Assembly: GCF_037975245.1 (NCBI RefSeq) | Contig: NC_092580.1 | Location: 27,247,501-27,311,500 of the forward strand | Reading direction: 5' to 3' | DNA: 64,000 nucleotides | Source: Apostichopus japonicus | Lineage: Eukaryota > Echinodermata > Holothuroidea > Aspidochirotida > Stichopodidae | Shown: positions 43,101 through 49,530 of the stretch, piece after piece | Layout: each line of letters starts with the position of its first letter | How positions within the stretch are numbered: position 1 is the first letter of the stretch | Program-made: the position numbers and the translations under genes | Notes under the pieces: generated by a model | What the model was told of the DNA's origin: nothing | Database searches by the model: none | What the model saw: only the letters and a program-made list of their open reading frames with translations

Positions 43101-46100
43101 ATTCTAAGGGTTTTGGTCATTTTCAAGATTGGTTTCCATGGATACCAAAGTCATTGTGAAAGCAAATATCAAGGCTAAATCAAAATAGTGCTATGATAAC
43201 TTCACAAACCTTGTTCATTTTCTCTCTCTGCATATAGCACAAAATTTGCATTCTACGGCCATCCTTCTTAAATGTTAAGGTCATGGACACTTAGGAATTC
43301 TAGAAAGTTTGGTTAATGTGTAAATATAACTTCTTTTGATTTTTAGATACCATGTATGCAAATTAGGTAAACTGTTTCTATCACTCTATTAGTTATGGTT
43401 ACTGATATATTTCTCATAGATATTTCTATATTTGTCATTTCCAATAGCTGAATTCACCGTATGGACACGTGAAGCCGGTCCCGGAAAGCTCGGTATCGCC
43501 GTTTCTGGTCCATCCAAGGCTGAAATTAAGTTCCAAGATAACAAAGATGGCTCCTATCAGGTCATATATTACCCAACTGTCCCAGGTAAGAAATTGTTTC
43601 CAAGAATGTTAGGTGTTAAAAATCATTTGCAAATTTGTCCTCTGCTATTTCTTTTCTGCTATTTATTTATATTTCAGTTTAGAAGCACCTACTCTGGTTT
43701 AATTTTGGCTTGAAGAATTATGATAGACATTCCATAACATTGGCAGGAACAAAGAAGAAAAATGATTTGATATTCCAATGACACTTTCAATATTCCATTA
43801 CACTGACAAACATACAAAGCATGAAAGAAAGAAAGAAAGAAAGAATATCCAAAGGTTGCTACAGTAAAAAGTTATGATATTTATTCTTGTACAACCAGAA
43901 TGATATTGAGGATTTTTTTTTCAAGTTCTTCAAGAAAAGAGGAAGAGTTTGATGTTGTTTCATGTTTTGGTAGATCTGATGGACAATGCAGGCGGAACCT
44001 TGCATATAGTTGAAATCGGCAATCAAAGCCCGAATCCAGCGTTGCAATTACCTACAAAGCTTGGCATGTTTGATCCTTAAATAAGCCAAAATTATCCTTT
44101 TCCTGTGTTGTTGCTAGGAAACAGTTGCTCTGCCGCCATGTTGCATAGTTGCATAATTACCGAATGTCAATTAGTGTCACAGGGTCAATTAGTGACTGTA
44201 AACCTTCAACTTTAACATTCTCAGGCTATGGCCAATGGAAATGCTCACAGCGTTCACATAGATGCGTTGCTATTGGTAACAACATGTCTCTGATTGAAGA
44301 ATGATCTAGCTTGCCAATGGCTATGTCTTTCACTTCTTTATGTTCATCAGTGTACCCTAGTGGTCGGTAAATGTGTGAAAATTCCATAACTCTTGATGAA
44401 CTGGGATTGTAATACCACTCCGATATACTGGTATATTGTAATACGACCCTGATATAGTGGGAAATTGATGTACTGGGAATGTTAACTCTGTATGGTCGTA
44501 TTCTCATTTTGATTCGTTTTTCTTTTCCTTTATCTTGTTTGCTCAAAGATTTCAATTCATTTTTTTCTCATTTCTTTAGGAGAGTACCAAGTAGATATCA
44601 AATTTAACGATCAGCCCATCCCAGACAGTCCATTCAGACCGTTTGTTACTCCGCATCTAGGTGAAGCAAGACGTCTTAGTGTATCAAGTATGCATGTAAG
44701 TTCCGACACTTCCACACTTTTAGATTGGAAAGGGGAAAAAAAGAAGGAATCCGAATTGTTTGAAAAAATGTATGCAACAAAGATTTACACTTGAAGGACT
44801 GCAATGTATACAGGATGTTGTATACATGTACAGTGTATGTAGTGTGCACTGTTGTCATGACAACTACTGTATTTTTGTAATGTTTATGGCATATAGCTCC
44901 CAGGGGTTGAGTAGGAAAGGGTATGGGGCCCATGGTGAATTAATGTGAAAAAGTAAGTGATAGATTATCAATATGATCTTGGTCATCACACTGAAAGTTT
45001 TTGACCAAACGTTGAACTGATAAAAGTTAGAAAGAATTTTATTTGATGCAATGTGTAATCTTATCCCATTCCTAATATTTCTCCTCCCTTTCCCCCTCCC
45101 CCTTGTAGGACCATGGCCTTAAAGCTGGTCAACCAGCTTCTTTTGTTGTGCAACTGAACGGTGCCAAAGGTGACCTGAAAGCTCACGCCACATCACCATC
45201 TGGGAAAGAAGAAGTATGTGCTGTAACCGAGGTCGACGAAGGAAACTATGCAGTTAGGTTCTTACCGCAAGAGAACGGTATTCATCTCATCGAGGTGACA
45301 TTCAAAGGCCAGCCCATACCTGGTAGTCCATTCAAGGTACGCGTCGGCGCACCAGAGGAGATCGGAGATCCCGGACTGGTCCACGCCTACGGGGAGGGTC
45401 TAGAAAAAGGAACAACAAGTGAGGACTCAAATTCTTTCTTTTCGGAGCCATTTTTTTTTCTTTTTTTTCTTTTCTTAGCTCTTTTGCATTTTATTGAAAG
45501 ATGGAGATTGGTAATTATGGAGAATAACATGATATTACAGTAATGAACGTTGTAGCAATATTGGTCAGCCTTTGGTGGCAAACATAACAATTAAGTTGTG
45601 ATATTTGCGGTACACAGGAATCTAATCTTCTGAACGTAATTCAATGTTACACATGCGTGTGTTTGTCCCTTACTAATCCTTTGGCGGTGGGATATTATCA
45701 AAAATTTTGTTTAAACTAGATGTATCTTGACTGTATATAACAAAGGAGCGTTGTTACAATGCCGGCATGCTCAGTTTTATGGATTGACGCTTTCGTTGCT
45801 AAGGGGTTGCAGGATACGATGATAGTTTTTGGGGTGAAGAAGAGTCTCACTGAAAGGCAAGAAGGAGAACAGAAGAATAATATTTCTGTTGCATTCTCCC
45901 TCTCTTCAACAGCTAAACCCGCTGAATTTGTTATTAACACATGTGGTGCTGGCTCGGCTCTTCTCATTGTACAAATTGACGGACCGATGAAAGTCAAGTT
46001 GGACGTCCAGGAAGTGGCAGAAGGTTACAAGTGCACTTATTACCCAACTCTGCCCGGCGAGTACCTGATCAGCATTAAATATGGCGGACAAAACCATATC

Positions 46101-47718
46101 GGAGGAAGCCCATTCCTTGCGCACATTAAAGGTAACGATAGCTCTCTCCGAACGTTGATGGAGTGTGTTGTTTATGTATAATGTCGAGGGATTGTGTATT
46201 TCTGTATAATGTCGAAGGAGTGTGTTTATGTATAATGTCGAGGGAGTGTGTTTTATGTATAATGTTGAAGGAGTGTGTTTCTGTATAATGTCGAAGGAGT
46301 GTGTTTATGTATAATGTTGAAGGAGTGTATTAATGCATAATGTTGAAGAAGAGTGTTTTTATGTATAATGTTGAAGGAGTGTATTAATGCATAATGTTGA
46401 AGAAGAGTGTTTTTATGTATAATGTTGAAGGAGTGTATTAATGCATAATGTTGAAGGAGTGCATTTATGTATAAGGTTGAAGGAGAGTGTTTATGTATAA
46501 TGTTGAAGGAGAGTGTTTATGTATAATGTTGAAGGAGTGTGTTTATGTATAATGTCGAAGGAGAGTGTTTATGTATAATGTCGAAGGAGTGTCTTTATGC
46601 ATATTGTCGAAGGAGACTGTGTTTATGTATAATGTTGAAGGAGTGTATTAATGCATAATGTTGAAGAAGAGTGTTTTTATGTATAATGTTGAAGGAGTGT
46701 ATTTATGTATAATGTTGAAGGAGTGTATTTATGTATAATGTCAAAGGAGTGTCTATTTATGTATTATGTTGAAGAAGTGTATTTATGTATAATGTTGAAG
46801 AAAGGGGCACAGTATATTGCTTGCCATGATCGGTGCCTTGCTCCTACGAACAGCCATTTTCCATAGCCAAAACTCATTCTATATCTTGCTAATCACAAAT
46901 CATTTTGATCCGTAGAGATGTCTAAAAGCTTTTGTATCGTTTTCATAACAGGTACACCCAAGGCACCAGCCAGCAGAGGTACAGAATCTGCTAATGTAGT
47001 CGTAGAAACTGTCTGCAAGACAACAACGACTACCATGACATCACAAATGCCAGTATTTGAATCAGATGCCTCCAAGGTACACACCAGCGGTAATGGCCTG
47101 AAGAAAGCCTTCTTGAACAAGAGGTCACAGTTCCAAGTCAATGCTTCAGAAGCAGGTTAGTAGTGCCTTTTGCCTCCTATTCATCTGTGCCCCTTTTCAT
47201 GCCTCCTATTCATGTATGCCTGCTATAGATTAGTGCCCTTCTTCATTCATGCCACTTGCTAGTTAGTCCTTGACATTCATGGGGTCTTTCCCTATCCAGG
47301 TTGTAACTGATCTATGCACAACAATACCAGTGACAGTCCATTTTGCAGACAAATGCCGCCCGGCCTGCCCCTCCAAAAATATAACCCTGCAACCCTAAAT
47401 AATTGTCTATTAAAATGATTTAAAAACATTAGCGATGAATATCCTATCAACATTTTACTGTCTTTCTTTCGTTCTACTATCATTGTATTTCCTGTTCCAT
47501 CATTTCTGTTTCCTGTATTTGCTCTCACAGGAAACAACATGTTGATCGTCGGAATTCTAGGCCCCAAGGTACCGTGCGACGAACTCATCGTGAAGCATGC
47601 CGGTCGCCATAGGTACAACGTCAACTACGTACTGAAAGAGAAGGGCAACTATTGGTTGGTGGTGAAATGGGGAGAGGACCACATACCCGGAAGCCCCTTC
47701 GCCATAAGTTGTCACTAG
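1015..47718 (+). CDS. FLN: Filamin (actin cross-linking protein), 3' portion of the gene, 34 exons
   Basis: Filamin is a cytoplasmic homodimer that cross-links F-actin and scaffolds integrins and signalling proteins. The window holds the end of the CH2 actin-binding domain, 23 filamin-type Ig repeats, two hinges and the stop. My exons are 1015-1143, 1475-1687, 2205-2367, 3089-3283, 4213-4350, 7556-7822, 8174-8367, 8623-9102, 9694-9811, 10380-10622, 12238-13110, 14754-14930, 15334-15681, 16203-16373, 17111-17234, 18040-18196, 18565-18754, 20581-20685, 22338-22588, 35942-36104, 38125-38265, 38903-39205, 39689-39841, 40424-40627, 41095-41247, 41902-42033, 42253-42417, 42885-42986, 43448-43585, 44580-44695, 45109-45418, 45913-46131, 46952-47155 and 47531-47718. 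They total 7227 nt in one open frame. The order of repeats matches vertebrate filamins, except that repeat 7 is missing. The start codon and CH1 lie upstream of the window. Confidence 0.96.
1475..1687 (+). CDS. FLN: Filamin exon 2: Ig repeat 1, N-terminal part
   Basis: Residues 44-114. It opens with [12 protein letters not shown], the strand-A signature of a filamin repeat, and continues with [15 protein letters not shown] and [14 protein letters not shown], matching human repeat 1. The acceptor is tctcatcag and the donor gtaatc; phase 0 at both ends. Confidence 0.95.
2205..2367 (+). CDS. FLN: Filamin exon 3: end of repeat 1 and start of repeat 2
   Basis: Residues 115-168. It carries the repeat 1 closing motif ([13 protein letters not shown]) and the repeat 2 opening ([12 protein letters not shown], then [10 protein letters not shown]), which parallels human repeat 2. 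The acceptor is a long T-tract plus cactgcag; the donor gtgcgt begins at 2368. It ends in phase 1. Confidence 0.95.
3089..3283 (+). CDS. FLN: Filamin exon 4: remainder of repeat 2
   Basis: Residues 169-233. The exon encodes [16 protein letters not shown], then [20 protein letters not shown] and [13 protein letters not shown], the C-F strands and G strand of repeat 2. The acceptor is ctcttttag and the donor gtaaat. Phase 1 at both ends. Confidence 0.95.
4213..4350 (+). CDS. FLN: Filamin exon 5: repeat 3, N-terminal part
   Basis: Residues 234-279. It reads [18 protein letters not shown] and then [21 protein letters not shown], corresponding to human repeat 3 with its GRGLQPKG signature. The acceptor is tttctttctcag and the donor gtgaga; phase 1 at both ends. 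Confidence 0.95.
4351..7555 (+). other. FLN: Filamin intron within repeat 3 (3.2 kb)
   Basis: Non-coding and AT-rich. I see no exon, RNA gene or clear mobile element. The ORFs in it (for example 6112-6348 on the minus strand and 6965-7282) have no recognisable family. Confidence 0.7.
7556..7822 (+). CDS. FLN: Filamin exon 6: rest of repeat 3, start of repeat 4
   Basis: Residues 280-368. [20 protein letters not shown] and [11 protein letters not shown] close repeat 3. [16 protein letters not shown] and [13 protein letters not shown] open repeat 4. The acceptor is attatctatag and the donor gtaagt (strong consensus); phase 1 at both ends. Confidence 0.96.
8174..8367 (+). CDS. FLN: Filamin exon 7: rest of repeat 4
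   Basis: Residues 369-433. [19 protein letters not shown] is near-identical in pattern to human repeat 4 ([13 protein letters not shown]). The [11 protein letters not shown] stretch matches the human CNSEDIRLSPF region. The exon ends GGFDATK in phase 0, with donor gtaaga. Confidence 0.96.
8623..9102 (+). CDS. FLN: Filamin exon 8: repeat 5 with Gly/Pro-rich insert
   Basis: Residues 434-593. It begins [18 protein letters not shown], like human repeat 5 (VKARGPGLEKTG). After FTIDTRGAG comes a linker and then 58 residues of Gly/Pro sequence (8752-8925) with GGP/GAP triplets and three GQRPG units. The domain resumes with [20 protein letters not shown] and ends VSIPNSPFK. Human repeat 5 has no such insert; by alignment it sits in the loop after strand B. 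Phase 0 at both ends, donor gtaaag. Confidence 0.95.
8752..8925 (+). repeat. FLN: Collagen-like Gly/Pro coding repeat inside filamin repeat 5
   Basis: The tract encodes 58 residues built almost only of Gly, Pro and Ala. It opens with six G-x-P triplets and then has three 10-residue units of the form GQRPGxPxGP, encoded by near-identical 30-bp DNA units. It remains in frame in an otherwise intact exon, so it is probably translated. Triplet register is interrupted, so a true collagen triple helix is unlikely over its whole length. Confidence 0.9.
9694..9811 (+). CDS. FLN: Filamin exon 9: end of repeat 5, start of repeat 6
   Basis: Residues 594-632. [20 protein letters not shown] and [15 protein letters not shown] correspond to human [19 protein letters not shown] and [15 protein letters not shown]. 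The acceptor is gtttacag and the donor gtgagt; it ends in phase 1. Confidence 0.95.
10380..10622 (+). CDS. FLN: Filamin exon 10: rest of repeat 6 and first residues of repeat 8
   Basis: Residues 633-713. KSKPGVNGP aligns with the human repeat 6 loop CAPGVVGP. It continues with [20 protein letters not shown], then [13 protein letters not shown], which matches the human repeat 8 opening LDLSKIKVSGLGE. Human repeat 7 therefore has no counterpart at this junction. The donor is gtaagc, in phase 1. Confidence 0.94.
10623..12237 (+). other. FLN: Filamin intron between repeats 6 and 8 (1.6 kb)
   Basis: Because human repeat 7 would map here, I looked for a repeat-like exon (GPG strand A, DNxDGT, SPF motifs) in the six frames and saw none. 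The ORFs at 11004-11186 and 11268-11465 are not filamin-like. Confidence 0.65.
12238..13110 (+). CDS. FLN: Filamin exon 11: repeats 8, 9, 10 and start of 11 in one exon
   Basis: Residues 714-1004; at 873 bp this is the largest exon. Repeat 8 ([18 protein letters not shown]), repeat 9 ([36 protein letters not shown]) and repeat 10 ([17 protein letters not shown], ending [11 protein letters not shown]) follow without introns, then [10 protein letters not shown] opens repeat 11. Repeat 10 has a longer, cysteine-bearing C-D region than human. Third codon positions look richer in G/C than in many neighbouring exons. The acceptor is cctctag and the donor gtatgc; phase 1. Confidence 0.95.
13111..14753 (+). 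other. FLN: Filamin intron within repeat 11 (1.6 kb)
   Basis: AT-rich, with a short CT-repeat near 13168-13200. No exon or mobile element is recognised. Confidence 0.65.
14754..14930 (+). CDS. FLN: Filamin exon 12: central part of repeat 11
   Basis: Residues 1005-1063. [18 protein letters not shown] and [19 protein letters not shown] parallel human repeat 11 (GVFREATTEFSVDARALTQTG and VANPSGNL). The acceptor is tttccctttag and the donor gtaata; phase 1 at both ends. Confidence 0.94.
15334..15681 (+). CDS. FLN: Filamin exon 13: end of repeat 11 and most of repeat 12
   Basis: Residues 1064-1179. Repeat 11 ends in an unusual basic stretch ([17 protein letters not shown]) where most repeats have a plain SPF motif. 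Repeat 12 follows with [36 protein letters not shown] and FADEPIPG, matching human repeat 12. The acceptor is ttattcag and the donor gtacgg; phase 1. Confidence 0.95.
15818..15882 (+). repeat. Short tandem repeat, period 20-21 bp
   Basis: Three adjacent units starting GATC at 15818, 15839 and 15859, each containing a TTCAAATTGT core. It is intronic and has no evident role. Confidence 0.7.
16203..16373 (+). CDS. FLN: Filamin exon 14: end of repeat 12 and start of repeat 13
   Basis: Residues 1180-1236. [16 protein letters not shown] closes repeat 12. [17 protein letters not shown] and [17 protein letters not shown] open repeat 13, like human FQVDTSKAGVAPLQVKV. The acceptor is tattaacag and the donor gtatgt; phase 1. 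Confidence 0.95.
16854..16924 (+). repeat. Short tandem repeat, period 20 bp
   Basis: About 3.5 units with the core ACCTGAACA-AGTATGCAAT; TGAAC recurs at 16856, 16876, 16896 and 16916. It lies in the intron inside repeat 13. Confidence 0.75.
17111..17234 (+). CDS. FLN: Filamin exon 15: rest of repeat 13
   Basis: Residues 1237-1277. [18 protein letters not shown], then [18 protein letters not shown] and EIPN. It ends in phase 2, the only such junction in the visible gene: the AG at 17233-17234 completes a serine codon with the C at 18040. The donor is gttaga. Confidence 0.92.
18040..18196 (+). CDS. FLN: Filamin exon 16: end of repeat 13, first half of repeat 14
   Basis: Residues 1278-1330. 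[14 protein letters not shown] closes repeat 13 (human VKVLPTHDASK). [20 protein letters not shown] and [18 protein letters not shown] match human repeat 14. The acceptor is tcccttcag and the donor gtacgt; it ends in phase 0. Confidence 0.95.
18565..18754 (+). CDS. FLN: Filamin exon 17: rest of repeat 14, first residues of repeat 15
   Basis: Residues 1331-1393. [40 protein letters not shown] and GDASKCSII match human repeat 14 and the start of 15 ([13 protein letters not shown]). The acceptor is ctttcggcag and the donor gtaagt; phase 1. Confidence 0.95.
18755..20580 (+). other. FLN: Filamin intron at the start of repeat 15 (1.8 kb)
   Basis: Mostly T- and C-rich sequence. No additional exon is recognised, and the ORF at 20122-20448 is not filamin-like. 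Confidence 0.6.
20581..20685 (+). CDS. FLN: Filamin exon 18: basic/Thr-rich insert in repeat 15
   Basis: Residues 1394-1428. The frame continues from exon 17 as [16 protein letters not shown], then lysines and a run of threonines ([10 protein letters not shown]). Vertebrate repeat 15 has a glycine-rich stretch here instead. The acceptor is taaactacag. The donor is uncertain: 20686 (gtgccc), 20695 (gtgtcc) and 20704 (gtgggt) all preserve phase and would differ by three residues each. Confidence 0.78.
20686..22337 (+). other. FLN: Filamin intron within repeat 15 (1.65 kb)
   Basis: Contains two G-rich tracts (about 21849-21860 and 21904-21928). No exon is recognised. Confidence 0.6.
22338..22588 (+). 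CDS. FLN: Filamin exon 19: core of repeat 15
   Basis: Residues 1429-1512. It begins [18 protein letters not shown], then [19 protein letters not shown] and [20 protein letters not shown], aligning with human repeat 15 (GEETVITVDTKAAGKGKVTC). It ends GGPITVH in phase 0, with donor gtaagt, just before the hinge intron. Confidence 0.95.
22589..35941 (+). other. FLN: 13.4-kb intron immediately before hinge 1
   Basis: By far the longest intron in the visible gene. It separates the rod-1 repeats (1-15) from hinge 1 and rod 2. I see no filamin exon in it and no ORF with a recognisable family; the longest ORFs (26730-27077 on +, 32597-33031 on -) look like chance. It contains poly-T tracts and a C-rich stretch near 33764-33812. 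An internal promoter or an alternative first exon cannot be excluded by eye. Confidence 0.75.
35942..36104 (+). CDS. FLN: Filamin exon 20: hinge 1 and start of repeat 16
   Basis: Residues 1513-1566. About 36 residues of low-complexity, acidic and proline-bearing sequence ([20 protein letters not shown], later APTAEDQEC) form hinge 1. [19 protein letters not shown] then matches human RPFDLVIPFTIKKGEITG. The acceptor is aattctcag and the donor gtgagt. Phases 0 and 1 fit both neighbours, which confirms this otherwise weakly conserved exon. Confidence 0.92.
36105..38124 (+). other. FLN: Filamin intron within repeat 16 (2.0 kb)
   Basis: Non-coding and AT-rich, ending in a C-tract before the acceptor. 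No exon is recognised. Confidence 0.6.
38125..38265 (+). CDS. FLN: Filamin exon 21: core of repeat 16
   Basis: Residues 1567-1613. [40 protein letters not shown] and DVPG follow human repeat 16 closely (EVRMPSGKVAQPTITDNKDG, VTVRYAPSEAGLHEMDIRY). The acceptor is a C-run plus tcag; the donor is gtacgt. Phase 1 at both ends. Confidence 0.96.
38903..39205 (+). CDS. FLN: Filamin exon 22: end of repeat 16 and whole of repeat 17
   Basis: Residues 1614-1714. [15 protein letters not shown] closes repeat 16. Repeat 17 runs [36 protein letters not shown] and [16 protein letters not shown]. Human repeat 17, the GPIb-alpha-binding repeat, has [16 protein letters not shown] and [17 protein letters not shown]. 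The partner-binding C-D face is thus almost unchanged. Phase 1 at both ends. Confidence 0.97.
39689..39841 (+). CDS. FLN: Filamin exon 23: repeat 18, N-terminal part
   Basis: Residues 1715-1765. [19 protein letters not shown], then [20 protein letters not shown] and NI. As in human repeat 18 there is no canonical GPG strand A, which is the hallmark of the 18-19 pair. The acceptor is cttatttcag and the donor gtaagc; phase 1. Confidence 0.95.
40424..40627 (+). CDS. FLN: Filamin exon 24: rest of repeat 18 and start of repeat 19
   Basis: Residues 1766-1833. [20 protein letters not shown] and [20 protein letters not shown], then [17 protein letters not shown] and FTVDTREAG of repeat 19. It matches human FVPKETGEHLVHVKKNG and SQSEIGDASRVRVSG. 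The acceptor is ttccatttag and the donor gttagc; phase 1. Confidence 0.96.
41095..41247 (+). CDS. FLN: Filamin exon 25: core of repeat 19
   Basis: Residues 1834-1884. [37 protein letters not shown] and YADQEIPG parallel human repeat 19 (YGGLSLSIEGPSKVDI). The donor is GC rather than GT: CCAG followed by gcaagt at 41248. The next exon resumes exactly with GSPFRVQV, so the boundary is secure. Confidence 0.95.
41248..41901 (+). other. FLN: GC-AG intron of filamin
   Basis: The donor is gcaagt and the acceptor cttcttcttcag. The six donor bases otherwise match the U1 consensus, as is typical of functional GC-AG introns. No GT within the neighbouring bases would keep the frame and the conserved IPG/SPF junction. 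Confidence 0.9.
41902..42033 (+). CDS. FLN: Filamin exon 26: end of repeat 19 and start of repeat 20
   Basis: Residues 1885-1928. [20 protein letters not shown], then [20 protein letters not shown]. The end aligns with human VANVGSHCDLSLKIP. The preceding human RRRRAPS stretch, which holds the Ser2152 kinase site, is replaced here by neutral and acidic residues. Phase 1 at both ends, donor gtgagt. Confidence 0.95.
42253..42417 (+). CDS. FLN: Filamin exon 27: core of repeat 20
   Basis: Residues 1929-1983. [40 protein letters not shown] and GIHVPG follow human repeat 20 (DMTAQVTSPSGKTHEA, IRFVPAEMGTHTVSVKYKGQ). The acceptor is gttttccag and the donor gtaagg; phase 1. Confidence 0.96.
42885..42986 (+). 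CDS. FLN: Filamin exon 28: end of repeat 20 and start of repeat 21
   Basis: Residues 1984-2017. [19 protein letters not shown] is identical to the human sequence over nearly its whole length. [15 protein letters not shown] then opens repeat 21. The acceptor is aatcacag and the donor gtaagc; phase 1. Confidence 0.96.
43448..43585 (+). CDS. FLN: Filamin exon 29: core of repeat 21 (integrin-binding repeat)
   Basis: Residues 2018-2063. [35 protein letters not shown] and YYPTVPG. Human repeat 21 reads AEFSIWTREAGAGGLAIAV and [16 protein letters not shown]. Strands C and D, which bind beta-integrin tails and migfilin, are therefore conserved. The acceptor is ttccaatag and the donor gtaaga; phase 1. 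Confidence 0.96.
43823..43844 (+). repeat. (GAAA)n microsatellite
   Basis: About five and a half perfect GAAA units in the intron of repeat 21. Confidence 0.9.
44580..44695 (+). CDS. FLN: Filamin exon 30: end of repeat 21, start of repeat 22
   Basis: Residues 2064-2102. [19 protein letters not shown], then [13 protein letters not shown], which corresponds to human DYEVSVKFNEEHIPDSPF and GDARRLTVSSLQ. The acceptor is tttctttag and the donor gtaagt; it ends in phase 0. Confidence 0.95.
45109..45418 (+). CDS. FLN: Filamin exon 31: repeat 22 and start of repeat 23
   Basis: Residues 2103-2205. [38 protein letters not shown] and [20 protein letters not shown] match human repeat 22. [15 protein letters not shown] starts repeat 23. 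The donor is gtgagg at 45419, in phase 1 inside a threonine codon. Confidence 0.95.
45913..46131 (+). CDS. FLN: Filamin exon 32: rest of repeat 23
   Basis: Residues 2206-2278. [39 protein letters not shown] and [18 protein letters not shown] match human repeat 23 ([37 protein letters not shown]). The acceptor is ctcttcaacag and the donor gtaacg; phase 1. Confidence 0.96.
46155..46805 (+). repeat. Minisatellite, about 24 units of 27-30 bp
   Basis: Units share the core TGTATAATGTTGAAGGAGTG with T/C and insertion variants. In part of the array two unit types alternate (a GCATAATG unit and a TGTATAATG unit), giving a higher-order period. It begins about 25 bp after the exon 32 donor and fills most of the intron before hinge 2. 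Confidence 0.95.
46952..47155 (+). CDS. FLN: Filamin exon 33: hinge 2 and start of repeat 24
   Basis: Residues 2279-2346. About 37 residues ([20 protein letters not shown], then a threonine run) form hinge 2. [20 protein letters not shown] and FQVNASEAG then open repeat 24, like human DASKVVAKGLGLSKAYVGQK. The acceptor is cataacag and the donor gttagt; phase 1. Confidence 0.95.
47531..47718 (+). CDS. FLN: Filamin exon 34: repeat 24 (dimerisation domain) and stop
   Basis: Residues 2347-2408 and stop TAG at 47716-47718. [39 protein letters not shown] and [12 protein letters not shown] align with the human C-terminus (NNMLLVGVHGPRTPCEEI, HIPGSPYRVVVP). Repeat 24 mediates filamin homodimerisation. 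The acceptor is gctctcacag. Confidence 0.97.
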
Positions 47719-49095
47719 TTTAATTAATAGCTAGCAATTTTTTAGCAATTTTTCTTCCTGTACCTATGAATGGCCTTGATATCATCAACTGAAAAAAAAG
47801 ATAGAAAGAAAGATTACTACAAATTAGTTTAGTAAAACAATAAATAAAACGTTTATCTAAGTTCAACTATATTGATTCAGTGTAAATTTATGCCTTTTTT
47901 TTTTGTGAAGTGATTTTTTTTTTTTAAATGTTTGTAATGGTAGAGCTACCATATACTAAACTTATAAAAACACAATACCAAATAACACAGAAATGTGGTA
48001 TTCTTTGAAATAAAGCTTTTATAGTTTAGACACGCAATAGAAATATCTTCTTTTTTTTGTATAAAACTGAAAACAAAAAGGGAAAAATAAAAAAAATAAA
48101 TAAATATACAAAAGGCAAATAATTTTGAGTGATTTTTTTTTTGATCATTGCAAAGAAAGATATGAAATTTCAAATTGCTTGGTTTGAATTGTTTTGCTTG
48201 TTTTGTATTTAAGAAGATTGAGAGAACATTTGAATGACATGTTATAAAAGACATGGAAAATTGTCGGAGGCTGAGGTAACATCAAGTAGGTGTAGAAATA
48301 ACAATAATAAGTAATAACTTAAACCCAAACCAATACCATCATATATTACAACAAGCTATGATTTTAGAGTGCAAACTGTGCATGTATTGAAAGAGTTTTT
48401 TTTCTTCTCTGAAATTGTGAGAAAAATTTTCAACTTTTTTTTTCAATATCAACATAGAATTTTTTTTTTTTTTAAATTTCCTTTAGGGTCTTAGTCCTGA
48501 TAAAGTAGATTTTTGGAATGTTGCAATAAAATTTATTAATTGAAAGAAAAAAAAAAAAAAACTTATTAACAATTTTTTTTTTCTCATTCATAATAAGTAC
48601 TACAGGCCTAACAATGTAACAATTATGACTATTATTGTTATTATTATTATTTGTATTTTTTATTGCTTGCTGAAACTTTTTATTTAAACTGTGCTTAAAG
48701 ACACAGAACCTTTTTTTTTCTCCCTCTTTATGTTATTTTTTGGCTTTTGTACATGTATTCAAGCGTTAGGACAAGACGTGACATGCAGCTCGTTGTTTTC
48801 TACGCACGTTTGAGACTAATGTCAGATTTTTCATATCGTATCCATAGTGTTTTTTTTTTATAATTATTATTATTATAATAATAATTTTTCTTATTTTTTT
48901 GAGCTTGCACTTTTGCTACATTGAGAGATCAATGATATAAAAACTTGCACGATGCCTCGGTCGATAGTCCAGGCTAATAATGGAGTTTTTTTTAATAAAA
49001 CAAACTTTAAATAATTGTATCGCTACCAATCTAGCCTTGTACACTTGATATGCCATAATGTCTACTTATTAATAAAGTCAATTTGGACGGGCAAG
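47719..49095 (+). other. FLN: Filamin 3'UTR (probable extent)
   Basis: AT-rich sequence after the stop with several AATAAA hexamers: 47839-47844, 48525-48530 (followed by an A-rich run that could also be an internal-priming site) and 49071-49076. The last has a T/GT-rich element 25-55 bp downstream and is my preferred cleavage signal. No coding features are seen. Confidence 0.6.
49071..49076 (+). terminator. FLN: Probable filamin poly(A) signal
   Basis: AATAAA, followed at about 49102-49130 by a T-rich tract (ttttctgttgtttttc) that would serve as the downstream element. Alternative upstream hexamers exist, so several 3' ends are possible. Confidence 0.55.
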
Positions 49096-49263
49096 GTGAA
49101 ATCTTTTCTGTTGTTTTTCTTTTTTACTCTTTTGTCTTAACGTGTATATGAATGGAAACGAAATCAGTCTTGAAAGACCATTTCATAACAAAAAAGTTGA
49201 CAGACTTGGATGGGGTCTTATTGCCATAGCAAGTTCCACCACACACAAAACACTACCCTTATA

Positions 49264-49530
49264 CTTCTTTCCCAAAAGCTAACAATACCCTATTTGTTTA
49301 AGTTTGCAAGGTATTAATAATTAATGCCCTGTCCATCTGTACAGTCGTCGTAAACAGGCCAAGTACTGGTTCAAATGGTTAAGAAAAAAAATTCCTGTCT
49401 GCTTCTTTCCCAAACACTAGCAGTTATACCCCATTTTTAAGTTTGCACGTTATTAATAACTAATGACCTGTCCATTTGTAAAGTAATCGGAAATGGGCCA
49501 AGTGCCGGTTTCAGGTGGTTAAGAAAATCA
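49264..49530 (+). repeat. Tandem duplication, 138-bp period, two copies
   Basis: Copies begin CTTCTTTCCC at 49264 and 49402. Shared blocks include AAGTTTGCA, TATTAATAA, CTGTCCAT, GGGCCAAGT/AGGCCAAGT and GGTTAAGAAAA, at about 80% identity by eye. It lies just past the filamin 3' end and is not coding. Confidence 0.85.

Noticed and set aside
46155-46805. A CRISPR-like array (regular short repeats)
   Set aside because: The whole unit repeats with no unique spacers, and the locus is an animal intron; it is a minisatellite.
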